This document shows positions 7,236 to 14,399 of a DNA stretch of 19,319 bases, piece after piece. The position numbers were made by a program, and so were the translations under genes. This stretch comes from Methanocalculus sp. MSAO_Arc2 (GTDB taxonomy: Archaea; Halobacteriota; Methanomicrobia; Methanomicrobiales; Methanocorpusculaceae). The first letter of the stretch is position 1; every line of letters starts with the position of its first letter. Location of the stretch: the NCBI GenBank assembly GCA_003838065.1, contig QZAC01000081.1, positions 1-19,319 of the forward strand, written 5' to 3'. Below the pieces are notes generated by a model. The model did not search any database. It saw only the letters and a program-made list of their open reading frames with translations, and was not told the origin of the DNA.

Positions 7236-7940
7236 ATGGACATCTGGAATGGCACCCTGCCTGATCCAGAGATCAGGACGGTAGATGACATGCGCGGGGT
7301 TCTTGCATATCCCCGCTGTGAGGCCACCGGTCCTTTGTATTACATGTACCGCGACCTGGCCAGGACAGATAAAGACCGGGCAGTTCTTCAGCAAGCCTGT
7401 ATCCGCTATGATATCACCATGATCACTGCAGGATCTGTCTGTGGTGAGTTTATCAAAACCAAAGGACATCATCATCCAGAGAACCCGGCCGGCGTACCCT
7501 ATCCCGAGGTCTATGAGGTGCTCTCCGGGAGAGGCCATTTTCTCCTCCAGGCAATGGACTTAACAGACGTTGTCCTCCACCCGGCATCATCAGGGGACAA
7601 AGTACTGATCCCCCCTGGTTTTGGACATGTGACAATCAACCCGGGATCTGATCCGCTGGTGATGGCAAATATTGTATCCAGTACATTCGAAAGCGAATAT
7701 GCCTTCTTCGAAGCATACCGGGGTGCTGCATATTACGAGATGGATGACGGCCTCTTCCAGAAAAACCCCCTGTATACACGGGTGGCGGATCTCCGGATCC
7801 TGGAGGCAGCAGATCACCCGGGCATTGGAATCGTGCGCGAACAGCCGCTGTATGATCTCATTGGCGACCCGCTGATCGCAGATGTAATGAACCGGCCTGA
7901 ACGGTTCATGGAGATCTGGGATACAGTCCTGCGAGATTAG
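7236..7940 (+). CDS. pgiA: Glucose-6-phosphate isomerase, archaeal cupin type
   Basis: Protein of 234 aa that interconverts glucose 6-phosphate and fructose 6-phosphate using a cupin fold and a divalent metal. The metal site can be placed against the Pyrococcus enzyme: H78 and H80 in KGHHHPEN, E91 in PYPEVYEVLSG, and H131 in PPGFGHVTIN. The segment between the second histidine and the glutamate is four residues longer than in Pyrococcus, as in many methanogens. Start: ATG at 7236, with GTGAT (7227-7231) as a possible ribosome binding site; a GTG at 7227 in frame overlaps that motif and is disfavoured. The TATA box at 7206-7212 would place transcription start next to the ATG, so either signal may be used. 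The last 35 bp overlap the convergent nadE. Confidence 0.92.
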   Translation: MDIWNGTLPDPEIRTVDDMRGVLAYPRCEATGPLYYMYRDLARTDKDRAVLQQACIRYDITMITAGSVCGEFIKTKGHHHPENPAGVPYPEVYEVLSGRGHFLLQAMDLTDVVLHPASSGDKVLIPPGFGHVTINPGSDPLVMANIVSSTFESEYAFFEAYRGAAYYEMDDGLFQKNPLYTRVADLRILEAADHPGIGIVREQPLYDLIGDPLIADVMNRPERFMEIWDTVLRD

Positions 7941-8691
7941 GTGGGGCAATCCGTTTATGTGCGCTTTTTCTCACCATTGAGAGGACCCGCTCTTCGAGAT
8001 CGGTTTCTGCTTTCCAGTCGTTTTCTTCAAGTGCGCTCAGTGCAGAATCAAGTTCAGTATATGACATCCCGATCTCCTCTTCATCGGTTTGATCTCTCCA
8101 GAGGCCTGCAGAAGGTTTTTTTCTTTGTATAGACTCGGGAATGGAGAGGATGTCAGCAAGGAGACAGACCTGGTTTTTATAGAGGTGGAGGAGCGGCTGG
8201 ATATCTGCAGCATTATCGCCCCATTTTGTGCAGTACCCTATCAGATACTCGGTCCGGTTTGAGGTGCCCATGACCAGGTAGTTCTTCATGTTTGCATGGT
8301 AGTACAGCAGCACCATCCTGGTCCGGGCCATCAGGTTGCCGGTTGCCTGCGGATCTTCAACAAAACCTTCAGTTGAGCGGTACGCCTGTATGATTCCGGT
8401 GATAGGAATGGTCGATGGCCTGAGCCCAAACCGGGTGCAGAGGAGATGGACATCCTCTTCGTCTCCCGGGGGCGTTGTCTCTCCCGGAAGAAAAAAAGCA
8501 GATACTCTCTCTTTTCCAACTGCTCCACATGAAAGTGCGAGAGCAACTGCAGAATCGATCCCACCGGACACACCGACAACGATGCCCTCTGCGCCGGCAG
8601 ACCAGATGGTCTGCCTGATGAGGTTTTCAATCCGCTCCCTCTCGCAATAGATATCGCACTGCATTCTGGCAAACGTTTCTCCCTGATGCAT
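7906..8691 (-). CDS. nadE: NH3-dependent NAD+ synthetase
   Basis: Catalyses ATP-dependent amidation of nicotinic acid adenine dinucleotide, the last step of NAD synthesis. The PP-loop VVGVSGGIDSAV is intact, and the C-terminal GTSNRTEYLIGYCTKWGDN block that binds substrate is present, followed by DIQPLLHLYKNQV. No glutaminase domain precedes it, so free ammonia is the nitrogen donor. Start is uncertain: ATG at 8691 gives 261 aa with AAGG about 11 nt upstream and is used here; ATG at 8664 (252 aa, MQCDIYCERERIE) fits the usual family length better but has a poor leader; ATG at 8760 would overlap the upstream gene. It follows the eroded PP-loop gene by 37 bp. The 3' end runs 35 bp into pgiA on the other strand. 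Confidence 0.9.
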   Translation of the reverse strand: MHQGETFARMQCDIYCERERIENLIRQTIWSAGAEGIVVGVSGGIDSAVALALSCGAVGKERVSAFFLPGETTPPGDEEDVHLLCTRFGLRPSTIPITGIIQAYRSTEGFVEDPQATGNLMARTRMVLLYYHANMKNYLVMGTSNRTEYLIGYCTKWGDNAADIQPLLHLYKNQVCLLADILSIPESIQRKKPSAGLWRDQTDEEEIGMSYTELDSALSALEENDWKAETDLEERVLSMVRKSAHKRIAPPNLAGLYPRSP

Positions 8692-8728
8692 GTTATTGTT
8701 TGCCTTCTCTTGACGGCAATGCAGTATC

Positions 8729-9643
8729 TTAATTTTCCCTGTACTGGTCCGTGTGCTCATATGCTGACCTGATCGCCTCTCCCAGGTTTACGATCGAATA
8801 GAGGGCGGAAGGGTGGCGGGAGGTATAGTCAGAGAGGATCTTCTGGATCATTGCATTTCGATCATGATCCTGGCACCTCTCTCTTCTGCTGTCACCACTG
8901 CTTTCTGGATGGGCAGCCAGGCCGGTGCGGGATGCGTCACCATAATGGCTTCTGGGAAACCTGGTTCCCGGATACGTCTGTTCAGCATAGAGGTTCCCTT
9001 CATCACGCGGGACCATCCTCAGTGGCCGGATCCAGGAAACCTGATATTGAGAGCCAATGGTTTGGAGGCCGTCCGGTTCAAGTATGCAGGATATCTCACC
9101 GGAGAGAAATCCTGCCAGAATAGATTCTGCTTCATCATCGAGGGTCGATCCCAGTGCAACCATCGTGATCTTTTCGCGTTCTGCCATCCGGATAAGGCAG
9201 TTGCGTATATGGTTTCTTCGCCATCTATTCAGCTGCTCGCCTGTTATATCCTCTGTCTGTCTGGTTTCTGGCTGCGTTCCGGCCCAGCCCATAACCAGCC
9301 CAACACCTTCGATCTCAGCGATCTCTTTTACAAGAGAACTCTTGTCCATGGTTCCATCATTGACGTGGAGGCAGAACAGTGTGATATCCCTTCTCTCCCG
9401 GGTGATAGCGGCAAGAAGATGGAGGAGGGTGCAGGAGCAGGCACTCCCGCTCACGGCAACCCCGATCCTCTTCTCCTTCGAGAGCCAGCGGTGCCGCCGG
9501 ATCTCCCGCTTGACTTTCCTCTCAAGGTCAATGGCAAAATGTTTTGGGCAGAGATCAAGGCCGGAGTACGGCTGGGAGACAACCGCTTCTCTTTTGCATT
9601 TACTGCACCGCTTCGGCATGCATGGATATCGGTCATTGGTCAT
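8729..9643 (-). CDS. NcsA/TtcA-like PP-loop paralog with eroded active site
   Basis: Protein of 304 aa with the overall plan of the TIGR00269/NcsA family but without its catalytic features. The N-terminal zinc finger is kept (C13, C16, C32, H35). The PP-loop, which should read SGGxDS, is SGSACS (65-70). The central C-x-x-C-G that carries the catalytic cysteine is replaced by a stretch QLNRWRRNHIRN (137-148). The ATP/tRNA motif normally GHNLDDEAQ is GSTLDDEAE (165-173). The C-terminal zinc-binding E-C-P-Y segment is RFPRSHYG (228-235), although the flanking IRPLRMVP and HPSALYSIVN blocks still align. The frame is intact and the length normal, so this is a divergent protein rather than a decayed gene. 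Start: ATG at 9643 with GAGGT 5 nt upstream; a GTG at 9661 is possible. Likely a pseudoenzyme or an enzyme of altered chemistry; function unknown. Confidence 0.82.
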   Translation of the reverse strand: MTNDRYPCMPKRCSKCKREAVVSQPYSGLDLCPKHFAIDLERKVKREIRRHRWLSKEKRIGVAVSGSACSCTLLHLLAAITRERRDITLFCLHVNDGTMDKSSLVKEIAEIEGVGLVMGWAGTQPETRQTEDITGEQLNRWRRNHIRNCLIRMAEREKITMVALGSTLDDEAESILAGFLSGEISCILEPDGLQTIGSQYQVSWIRPLRMVPRDEGNLYAEQTYPGTRFPRSHYGDASRTGLAAHPESSGDSRRERCQDHDRNAMIQKILSDYTSRHPSALYSIVNLGEAIRSAYEHTDQYREN

Positions 9644-10034
9644 GATGAACCTCTCGGACACTATGGAGTCCTCCAGAATCGTGGGGCCGCATTATTTCTG
9701 TTGATCCGGATACGCTCTATTTCAGTAAAGTGCTCGCAATCTCCTCTCCCGGTTATCTCATATGGAACCAGCACAACACCCATGACAGCGGGAATGGGAG
9801 CCCATGATCCGGTTTCCTGGCATGACGTAAACTGTGGCTGGATATGGAGCATAAACCAAACTGCTGCAGGGTACCGGGATGCGTGCATACTCCCGGCAGG
9901 CGCCTGTCATCCTCTGCTGCACTGATGAGACCAACCATAGTGCAGAAGCCCCCTCTGGCAGTATGCAGGGGATCGCATGAGATAACCCCCCTGATCCTGT
10001 ACTTTTTCTCTTCCCTTTCCGAAGAGTACATACA
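9644..10034. other. 391-bp intergenic stretch, no convincing gene
   Basis: Lies between two divergent genes and is long for this compact region. On the minus strand a frame from ATG at 9888 (or 9780) ends in TAG at 9661-9663, giving 75 (or 39) residues that finish INRNNAAPRFWRTP; its stop overlaps a GTG of the next gene as TAGTG. Ribosome binding signals for it are weak and I recognise no family. Plus-strand frames here look random. No tRNA cloverleaf, tandem repeat or obvious TATA box was found. It may contain promoters, a small unrecognised gene or a gene remnant. Confidence 0.35.
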
Positions 10035-10892
10035 ATGCCACTTTCGGCTGACATACTGCGTGATCTTCATAAATACGAATACTCGGTCCTATATGCGATC
10101 GAACGGCTGATGAAACGGTACGCCTGGGTCCCCTTTGACGATATCCGCCAGTCAACCCGGCTCTCAAAGAAGGAACTTGAATACCGTCTCGGCAACCTGA
10201 TGCAAAAGGACCTGATCAGATACGAAAAAGTTCCCTACCAGGGCTATGCCCTCCTCTTTACCGGATATGACTGCCTGGCGCTTCATACCCTCTCAGGCCG
10301 CGGCACGGTATCGGCACTTGGAACGCTCATCGGAGTTGGGAAAGAATCAGAAGTCTATGAAGCGCTCGGGCTTGGCGTGATCGTGCTCAAGTTCCATCGT
10401 GTCGGCCAGCAGTCGTTCCAGTCGGTCCGGGTGAAACGGGAGTATATGCCTGCAGCAGGCCATTGCCCCTGGGTCATGGCATCAGCGCTCTCTGCTGAAT
10501 CTGAATATGATGCACTCCGCCGCCTCACCGGAAGGGTGCGGGTCCCGGTCCCGATAGACCGGAGCCGCCATACCGTAGCGATGTCGCATGTCCCCGGGGT
10601 GAACCTGAACCAGTGCACAGTAGACGATCCCAATACGGTATACGAAGAGCTGATCGAGGAGGTGAGAAAGACCTATCGGCTTGGGATTATCCATGCTGAT
10701 CTCTCCGAATACAATGTGATGGTAAATGAAGACCACTGCTGGATCATCGACTGGCCCCAATGGGTCGAGCTCTCCCATCCCAATGCCGATGAACTGCTCG
10801 GGCGCGATCTCGGGACTATCGTCTCATTCTTTAACAGAAAGTACCGTATGTCCCTCACCCTTCAGGACGCTCTCTCTGTTGTTCTAGGGTGA
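10035..10892 (+). CDS. rio2: RIO2-family serine kinase/ATPase
   Basis: Protein of 285 aa; RIO2 acts in late maturation of the small ribosomal subunit. Domain order is the family's: N-terminal winged helix (about 1-90, with FDDIRQSTRLSKKELEYRL), glycine loop IGVGKESEVYEA (99-110), ATP-contacting K119 in IVLKFHR, catalytic loop IIHADLSEYNVMV with D222 and N227, and the metal-binding D239 in WIIDWPQWV. Length is typical for archaeal RIO2. ATG at 10035 is used; no clear Shine-Dalgarno or TATA box is visible upstream. The stop codon TGA is part of the GGTGAT ribosome binding site of the next gene, so the two are probably co-translated. Confidence 0.93.
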   Translation: MPLSADILRDLHKYEYSVLYAIERLMKRYAWVPFDDIRQSTRLSKKELEYRLGNLMQKDLIRYEKVPYQGYALLFTGYDCLALHTLSGRGTVSALGTLIGVGKESEVYEALGLGVIVLKFHRVGQQSFQSVRVKREYMPAAGHCPWVMASALSAESEYDALRRLTGRVRVPVPIDRSRHTVAMSHVPGVNLNQCTVDDPNTVYEELIEEVRKTYRLGIIHADLSEYNVMVNEDHCWIIDWPQWVELSHPNADELLGRDLGTIVSFFNRKYRMSLTLQDALSVVLG

Positions 10893-10893
10893 T
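10888..10893 (+). promoter_or_regulatory. Ribosome binding site of the DUF460 gene inside the rio2 stop
   Basis: GGTGAT covers the last base of the final sense codon region and the TGA of rio2 and stands 4 nt before the ATG at 10898. It favours that ATG over the in-frame GTG at 10889, which lies inside the motif. Confidence 0.6.
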
Positions 10894-10897
10894 TGCC

Positions 10898-12856
10898 ATG
10901 CGTGTCTACGGTATCGATATTGTCAGGGGATCGGTCAGGTCCCAGACAAAACGCCCCTCTTTTGCCCTCTGCCGGATCGTTGACGATGAAATCATCTCTG
11001 AGACCGAGGTCTCGCTTTTCCGCCTTCTCCGTCTCCTTGGGTCTGAAGAGCCGGAGATCCTGGCAGTCGACAGCCTCCAGGAGGTGGCAGCCGATACAAA
11101 AGAACTCTACTCTTTTCTCCAGTCGCTCCCGCCCAAAACCGATCTTGTCTGCGTGACTGGCGGAGGGGATCAACGTTATAGCCTGGCACAGGTTGCTGGC
11201 CGGTATAATCTCACCTTCAACCGCTTTGATCCCTTTGCCGAGGCCCGGACCTCTGCACGGGTTGCAGCACTCGGGGCAGGGTGCAGGGTCGTGGCATTTG
11301 CCGACTCCTGTCTGATCACCGTATCCCGGAGACGGTCTCCTGGAAAAGGTGGATGGAGCCAGAACCGGTACACCCGGAAGATTCACGGTGCCGTCAGGGC
11401 GCGTGGCCGCGAGATCGAGATGATCCTGGTCGATTCTGGCCTGCAATATGACAAAAAAGAGTTCAGGGCATATGGTGGCAATTCGCGTGTCATTTTTTAT
11501 GTGAATGCACCCAGATCGGCTCTGCCGATCAGAAACCACCGTGGAACCGATGTCCAGGTCACCGTCACACAGCAGCGGCTTGACCGGATACAATTTGTCC
11601 CACAGACACAAAAACCGCGTTACCTCATCGTCGGGATCGATCCCGGCACAACGATGGCAATTGCACTGCTTGACCTGGATGGGGAACTGGTTCACCTTTC
11701 AAGCTCGCGTGTCACCTCAATCTCAGATGCTATTGCCAACATCACAGCATACGGCCGCCCGCTCATTATCGCATCTGATAAAAAAGAGATGCCCGGCACC
11801 GTTGAGAAGATCCGAAGGTCCTTTAATGCAGTTCCGTTCATCCCGAAAAACGATCTCGCGGTCCCGGAAAAGTACGAACTCGCCAATGGGATCAGGTACA
11901 ATAACGATCATGAACGGGATGCATATGCCGCGGCAATGGTTGCCTACCGGCATTATAAGAACAAGTTTGCCAGCCTTTCAAAACGAGTCCCACCGGGTGT
12001 CGCCCTCGACGAGATCCGTGCCCGAGTGGTCAGGGGCAGGTCTCTTGAACAGGCATTAAGCGACATCTCACAGATAGACCTGCCAGAAGAGGACCGTGAA
12101 CCTGAAGAGGCACCAGAAGATGCCGTATTAAAGAAAGCCCAACGCCCCCGCGAACAGGAGGAGATGATCAGAAAGCTTCGAACGCTTGTCTCAGAATTGT
12201 ATACGGAGGTGCAGGAAAAGGATCGGGAAATATCCCGAATGCGACGCCTCATACAGGATGAACGGTCAAAGAAGAAAGAAAAGATACGGAAAGAAAAAGA
12301 GGTCTCCAGGCTCGAGGGGATCATCGCCAACCAGAAACGGCATCTGAGAAGAGAAGAGCGGCGGAATAAAGCTCTGAAAAAACAGCTTGAACGACTGAAG
12401 ACGTATGCCGATCTGAAACATGATGAAGACCTTGTCCCCCTGAAGGTGCTCGATGCCTTAACACGTGATGCAATCAGGAGGCTCAGTTCGGAAATGGGTG
12501 CAGGCGATGGCGACTGGATATATCTCAGGAGAACCGATGGTTGGGGGATGAACGCGGTTCGGGAACTGGCAGACCTCACGATCGCTGGTGTGATTGTTCC
12601 AGACGAGTCATACCGCACTCCTGATCTCGTTTCGGCATTCCGTGAGGCACGTATCCCTCTTCTTCCCGCAGAGGGGCTTGGGGTGCGTCTCCGGGGGTCT
12701 ATTGGAGCCTGCCTGCAGGGTGCTCTTGAAGAGAAGCATGCGCGGTGGCGTGATGAACAGGATCAGTATGAATGGGAGAAGAAGGCAGAATCGATCGAGG
12801 ACCTCTTCCGCAACTACCGATCGATGCGGGAGCGGGAGGTGAGAAAAGGTGGATGA
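10898..12856 (+). CDS. DUF460 family RNase H-like/RuvC-like nuclease-related protein
   Basis: Protein of 652 aa (COG2433/DUF460). An N-terminal region (1 to about 230) begins VYGIDIVRG and looks like a first RNase H-type fold. A second, clearer RuvC/YqgF-like domain spans about 240-360, with D248 in VGIDPGTT, an IIASDKKE strand, and D337 and D341 in DHERDAYAAA, compatible with an intact acidic metal site. From about 420 to 510 there is a highly charged coiled coil with many KK/EE/RR heptads. The C-terminal ~140 residues (GDWIYLRRTDGWGMNAVREL, then AGVIVPDES) form another alpha/beta domain. The family is archaeal and not functionally assigned. It is translationally coupled to rio2 (5 bp gap) and overlaps thiL by 8 bp. 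Inference: an RNA- or DNA-structure-specific nuclease, possibly in ribosome biogenesis. Confidence 0.88.
   Translation: MRVYGIDIVRGSVRSQTKRPSFALCRIVDDEIISETEVSLFRLLRLLGSEEPEILAVDSLQEVAADTKELYSFLQSLPPKTDLVCVTGGGDQRYSLAQVAGRYNLTFNRFDPFAEARTSARVAALGAGCRVVAFADSCLITVSRRRSPGKGGWSQNRYTRKIHGAVRARGREIEMILVDSGLQYDKKEFRAYGGNSRVIFYVNAPRSALPIRNHRGTDVQVTVTQQRLDRIQFVPQTQKPRYLIVGIDPGTTMAIALLDLDGELVHLSSSRVTSISDAIANITAYGRPLIIASDKKEMPGTVEKIRRSFNAVPFIPKNDLAVPEKYELANGIRYNNDHERDAYAAAMVAYRHYKNKFASLSKRVPPGVALDEIRARVVRGRSLEQALSDISQIDLPEEDREPEEAPEDAVLKKAQRPREQEEMIRKLRTLVSELYTEVQEKDREISRMRRLIQDERSKKKEKIRKEKEVSRLEGIIANQKRHLRREERRNKALKKQLERLKTYADLKHDEDLVPLKVLDALTRDAIRRLSSEMGAGDGDWIYLRRTDGWGMNAVRELADLTIAGVIVPDESYRTPDLVSAFREARIPLLPAEGLGVRLRGSIGACLQGALEEKHARWRDEQDQYEWEKKAESIEDLFRNYRSMREREVRKGG
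12835..12842 (+). promoter_or_regulatory. Perfect Shine-Dalgarno that fixes the GTG start of thiL
   Basis: GGAGGTGA, fully complementary to the archaeal 16S rRNA tail, lies inside the 3' end of the DUF460 gene and 6 nt before the GTG at 12849. Confidence 0.75.
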
Positions 12857-13712
12857 CCGTGCGATGCTGGATCTGATCCGGGGCATCCTTGTGGATACAG
12901 AGACCAGTGACGACTGCTCTGTTCGTGATATTGGAGATCAGTTTCTGGTGGCGTCGACTGATATGCTCCATGAGACAACCGATTTTCCCGCTCCCATAAC
13001 CGATTATGAGATCGGCTGGATGTCGGCAGCCGTGACTCTTTCAGATATAGCCTCGATGGGGGCATATCCGGCGGATCTCCTGATCGCTGTTGGCCTGGAC
13101 AGGCCAGATCGTCTTGTCGAAATCACCAGGGGTGCCGTTGCCTGCTGCAGATCTGTTGGGGCACGTCTGGCTGGAGGAGATATTGATCATCACACCGAAC
13201 TGACCATTGTTACAACCGGGATTGGGTTTGTGGGGAAAGACCGGATCCTCAGGAGATCAGGGGCGGTTCCAGGAGATCTGGTCTGCATTACCGGTATGCC
13301 GGGCCGGGCAGAAGCAGGGTTGCGGGGAGACCCCCGGTTCTGGAAGCATCTGGTGACCCCGGTCCCGCGGGTACCTGAAGGGATTGCGTTTTCTGAAGGG
13401 GGTGCCTCTGCGATGATTGATCTCTCAGACGGGATCGCCCTCTCTCTGTCCGATCTTGGAAGAGCGTCTGGTGTGGGTTTTTCTCTTGACCCGGATCTAT
13501 TCCCGCTCATCACCGGCATCCAGAGGGTAAAAGCAGAGGAACTCTTCCTCTTTGGCGGCGGCGACTTTGAACTCCTGGCCACCATACCACCTGATTGCTT
13601 CCCGGTTGCAGGGGTGGATGCAACCGTAATCGGGGTGGTAACAGAAGAGAAAACCATTCTATCGGGTGGATTCCCTCTCCCGCCGAAAGGGTATCTCCAT
13701 ACATGGGAATAA
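12849..13712 (+). CDS. thiL: Thiamine-monophosphate kinase
   Basis: Protein of 287 aa that phosphorylates thiamine phosphate to thiamine pyrophosphate. Family blocks: the aspartate pair D21-D22 (SDDCSV), ASTDMLHETTDFP (36 onward), the WMSAAVTLSDIASMGAYP segment, LAGGDI, MIDLSDGIALSLSDLGRASGVGF, and GGGDFELLATIP. The last normally reads GGEDYELL in bacterial ThiL; the first acidic residue is glycine here, which I believe is seen in related methanogens. GTG at 12849 is the start because of the perfect Shine-Dalgarno at 12835-12842. It overlaps the end of DUF460 by 8 bp (ATG-like TGGATGA context), so it belongs to the rio2-DUF460-thiL transcript. A related AIR-synthase-like kinase is the alternative. 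Confidence 0.87.
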   Translation: MDDRAMLDLIRGILVDTETSDDCSVRDIGDQFLVASTDMLHETTDFPAPITDYEIGWMSAAVTLSDIASMGAYPADLLIAVGLDRPDRLVEITRGAVACCRSVGARLAGGDIDHHTELTIVTTGIGFVGKDRILRRSGAVPGDLVCITGMPGRAEAGLRGDPRFWKHLVTPVPRVPEGIAFSEGGASAMIDLSDGIALSLSDLGRASGVGFSLDPDLFPLITGIQRVKAEELFLFGGGDFELLATIPPDCFPVAGVDATVIGVVTEEKTILSGGFPLPPKGYLHTWE

Positions 13713-13728
13713 TACAACGAATCGATCC

Positions 13729-13736
13729 TTATTAAT
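13729..13736 (+). promoter_or_regulatory. Candidate TATA box of cofC
   Basis: TTATTAAT centred 28 nt before the ATG at 13761, in the 48-bp gap after thiL. No Shine-Dalgarno precedes that ATG, so a leaderless transcript is likely. Confidence 0.45.
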
Positions 13737-13760
13737 CGGTCAATCGCGCATCCCATACTG

Positions 13761-14399
13761 ATGTACTTCCATGCCCTGATCCCCTTCAAGCCGCAGAACC
13801 CGAAAACGCGGCTCTCCTGTGTGATGAGCCAGGAGGAACGTGAAGCGTTTGCCGGCGCAATGCTTGAGGATGTCATCGCGGCCGTGAACCGGACCGGTTG
13901 TTCTGCAACCCTTCTCACCACGTCCCCGTATTCCTGTCCGGGTGCGCGTGTTGCTGTACGGAAAGAAGGTCTCAATGAAGCAATTAACTGGGCGATCCCG
14001 CAGTTCCACTGTCCGGCTCTGATCATCATGGCTGATCTCCCGCTGGTAAACGATAGTGCTCTCCGGGCGGTGCTTGGGACAGAAGCAGATATGGCAATTG
14101 TCCCTGGCCGCGGCGGTGGTACAAATGTGATCTTTCTGAAACAACCAGGATGCTTTCGGGCACGATACTATGGGTCCAGTTTCAGAAAGCACCTCGTGAT
14201 GGGGGAGGAGTGTGGGTTCTCAATTCAGGTGATCGACTCGTTCAGGCTCTCAACCGATATTGATGAGAAAGAAGATCTTGCCGAGGTGTTAATCCATGGG
14301 CAGGGGAAGAGCAGGGCATTTCTTGAGTCGCTTGGATTTTCTGTTGCAGAAGAGAAAGGGCGGGTCGGTGTTACAAGAGGGGATGGGCAGATGTCCTAG
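13761..14399 (+). CDS. cofC: 2-phospho-L-lactate guanylyltransferase
   Basis: Protein of 212 aa that activates 2-phospholactate with GTP to give lactyl-2-diphospho-5'-guanosine, an early step in coenzyme F420 synthesis. Recognisable parts of the nucleotidyltransferase fold are the N-terminal ALIPFKPQNPKTRLS (5-19, nucleotide-binding basic segment), GLNEAINWAI, the metal-binding strand ALIIMADLPLV, the glycine-rich PGRGGGTN and the C-terminal VIDSFRLSTDID. Length is normal. The ATG has no Shine-Dalgarno but a TATA-like box at the right distance for a leaderless mRNA. It ends tail to tail with cofE, and the two stop codons share one CTAG. Confidence 0.9.
   Translation: MYFHALIPFKPQNPKTRLSCVMSQEEREAFAGAMLEDVIAAVNRTGCSATLLTTSPYSCPGARVAVRKEGLNEAINWAIPQFHCPALIIMADLPLVNDSALRAVLGTEADMAIVPGRGGGTNVIFLKQPGCFRARYYGSSFRKHLVMGEECGFSIQVIDSFRLSTDIDEKEDLAEVLIHGQGKSRAFLESLGFSVAEEKGRVGVTRGDGQMS

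Noticed and set aside
8813..9925. 370-aa plus-strand open frame
   Set aside because: Antisense shadow of the PP-loop paralog, which has zinc-finger and family blocks; the plus frame is low in recognisable motifs and Cys/His-scattered.
10862..11695. 277-aa minus-strand open frame
   Set aside because: Antisense to rio2 end and DUF460; no family features, and the plus-strand products are clear.
11953..12618. 221-aa serine/arginine-rich minus-strand frame
   Set aside because: Composition is what the complement of a Lys/Glu/Arg coiled coil produces; it overlaps the DUF460 coiled coil.
13190..14029. 279-aa minus-strand frame over thiL and cofC
   Set aside because: Antisense to two recognisable genes and Pro/Ser/Arg-rich without motifs.
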